Below, in pieces: positions 38,919 to 39,372 of a DNA stretch of 39,372 nt. The DNA is from Actinomadura_C sp036008685. Its GTDB lineage: Bacteria; Actinomycetota; Actinomycetes; Streptosporangiales; Streptosporangiaceae. Location of the stretch: positions 1 through 39,372 of the forward strand of contig DASYNF010000228.1 in assembly GCA_036008685.1 (NCBI GenBank). Direction: 5' to 3'. Below the pieces are notes generated by a model, which saw nothing but the letters and a program-made list of their open reading frames with translations, searched no databases and had not been told where the DNA came from. The position numbers and the translations under genes were made by a program. How positions within the stretch are numbered: position 1 is the stretch's first letter; each line of letters begins with the position of its first letter.

Positions 38919-39372
38919 ATGGTGTCCCTGGACCAGCTGCCCGAGATCAGGACCGACCTCTTCATCGGCGGGGCCGTGCACACCGCCGACGACACGCTGC
39001 GGATCGTCGATCCCGCCGACGGCGTGTCCGTCGTCGGCTACGCGGCGGCCGCGAGTGGCAAGCAGGCCGAGTCCGCGGTGGCCGCCGCGCACCGGGCCTT
39101 CCCGGACTGGGCGGCGCGCAGCCCGCAGGAACGGGCGGCGCTGCTGACCGCGGCGCTGGCGCCGCTCGAGGCCGACCGCCCGGCGACGGCGGAGGTCCTC
39201 ACCCGTGAGAACGGCAAGATCCGGATGGAGCCCTTCGTCGACTCCGTCGTGTTCGCGCACCGGTTCACGCTGGCGGTCGGCCTGGCCGACGAGCTGCAGC
39301 GGGTCAACCACCTCCCGGCCCCGCCGTACCGGACCGAGATCTCCCACCTGCCGCTGGGCGTGGTGACGATCA
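38919..39372 (+). CDS. Aldehyde dehydrogenase, N-terminal part (cut by window end)
   Basis: 151 residues are visible from the ATG at 38919 to the right edge, with no stop. Family features are LFIGGAVHTADDTLRIVDPA at the start, a regular helix with AVAAAHRAFPDWAARSPQER, and LTRENGKIRMEP followed by the strand entering the NAD site (LPLGVVTI). The catalytic Cys and Glu lie beyond the window. It is an NAD(P)-aldehyde dehydrogenase of about 480-500 residues if intact. Its divergent position and shared motif suggest oxidation of an aromatic aldehyde such as vanillin, or of a semialdehyde ring-cleavage product. Confidence 0.88.
   Translation, partial: MVSLDQLPEIRTDLFIGGAVHTADDTLRIVDPADGVSVVGYAAAASGKQAESAVAAAHRAFPDWAARSPQERAALLTAALAPLEADRPATAEVLTRENGKIRMEPFVDSVVFAHRFTLAVGLADELQRVNHLPAPPYRTEISHLPLGVVTI

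Noticed and set aside
38769..39347. Minus-strand frame opposite the aldehyde dehydrogenase start
   Set aside because: Shadow of the aldehyde dehydrogenase gene; extends over the divergent promoter without a ribosome-binding site.
1..39372. tRNA, rRNA, CRISPR arrays and riboswitches
   Set aside because: Looked for conserved RNA stretches and regularly spaced repeats by eye and saw none; a covariance-model search would be decisive.

Overview
The window is high-GC DNA with actinobacterial character: frequent GTG starts and ATGA/GTGA stop-start overlaps, Tat and lipoprotein export signals, a Hanks-type kinase, and FHA and SpoIIE-type proteins. The protein types suggest a soil actinomycete of the Streptosporangiales kind. 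That placement is an impression, not a phylogenetic result. No rRNA, tRNA or CRISPR array was seen.

Layout. 1-964: the end of a secreted protein and, convergent to it, a SpoIIE-type phosphatase gene that looks internally deleted. 1293-5155: a drug-type ABC exporter followed by a NarL-type two-component system, all translationally coupled or closely spaced. 5585-8125: an exported 5'-nucleotidase-like metallophosphoesterase and an S4 RNA-binding protein. 8316-11478: an OmpR-type response regulator, its kinase and a polytopic DUF4153/DUF4173-like membrane protein, all with overlapping ends. 11525-12576: a relic made of two IS ends facing outward. 12764-16968 (minus): N6-adenine DNA methyltransferase, Ser/Thr kinase and a DUF6518-like membrane protein. 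17163-21559: a lipoprotein, a secreted beta-helix protein and a secreted GH30 glycosidase. 21650-22065: gene debris, including a second copy of the 3' end of the DUF4153-like gene.

22120-27285 is the least explained part. An FHA-HTH protein is transcribed away from a two-gene operon. The operon encodes a membrane-tethered periplasmic-binding-protein-like sensor and a four-helix membrane P-loop NTPase of KAP/STAND style. No ABC permease or ABC ATPase is nearby, so this looks like a signalling or conflict module rather than a transporter.

27332-39372 is an aromatic catabolic island. A ten-gene minus-strand operon (34483 down to 27332) encodes, in order of transcription: an O-demethylase-type reductase, a GalB-like hydratase, a LigK/GalC-like aldolase, a Rieske oxygenase, an alpha/beta hydrolase, a muconolactone-isomerase-like protein, a small CWCG protein, LigA, LigB and a zinc alcohol dehydrogenase. 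Next to it are a NarL-type response regulator with a soluble PAS-GAF kinase, an MHS-family transporter and a divergent aldehyde dehydrogenase cut by the window edge. A 17-base motif occurs about 140-160 bp upstream of the three transcription units (reductase operon, transporter, aldehyde dehydrogenase) and is a candidate regulon operator. The likely logic is uptake of a methoxylated aromatic acid, O-demethylation, 4,5-type ring cleavage, then hydration and aldol cleavage to central metabolites.
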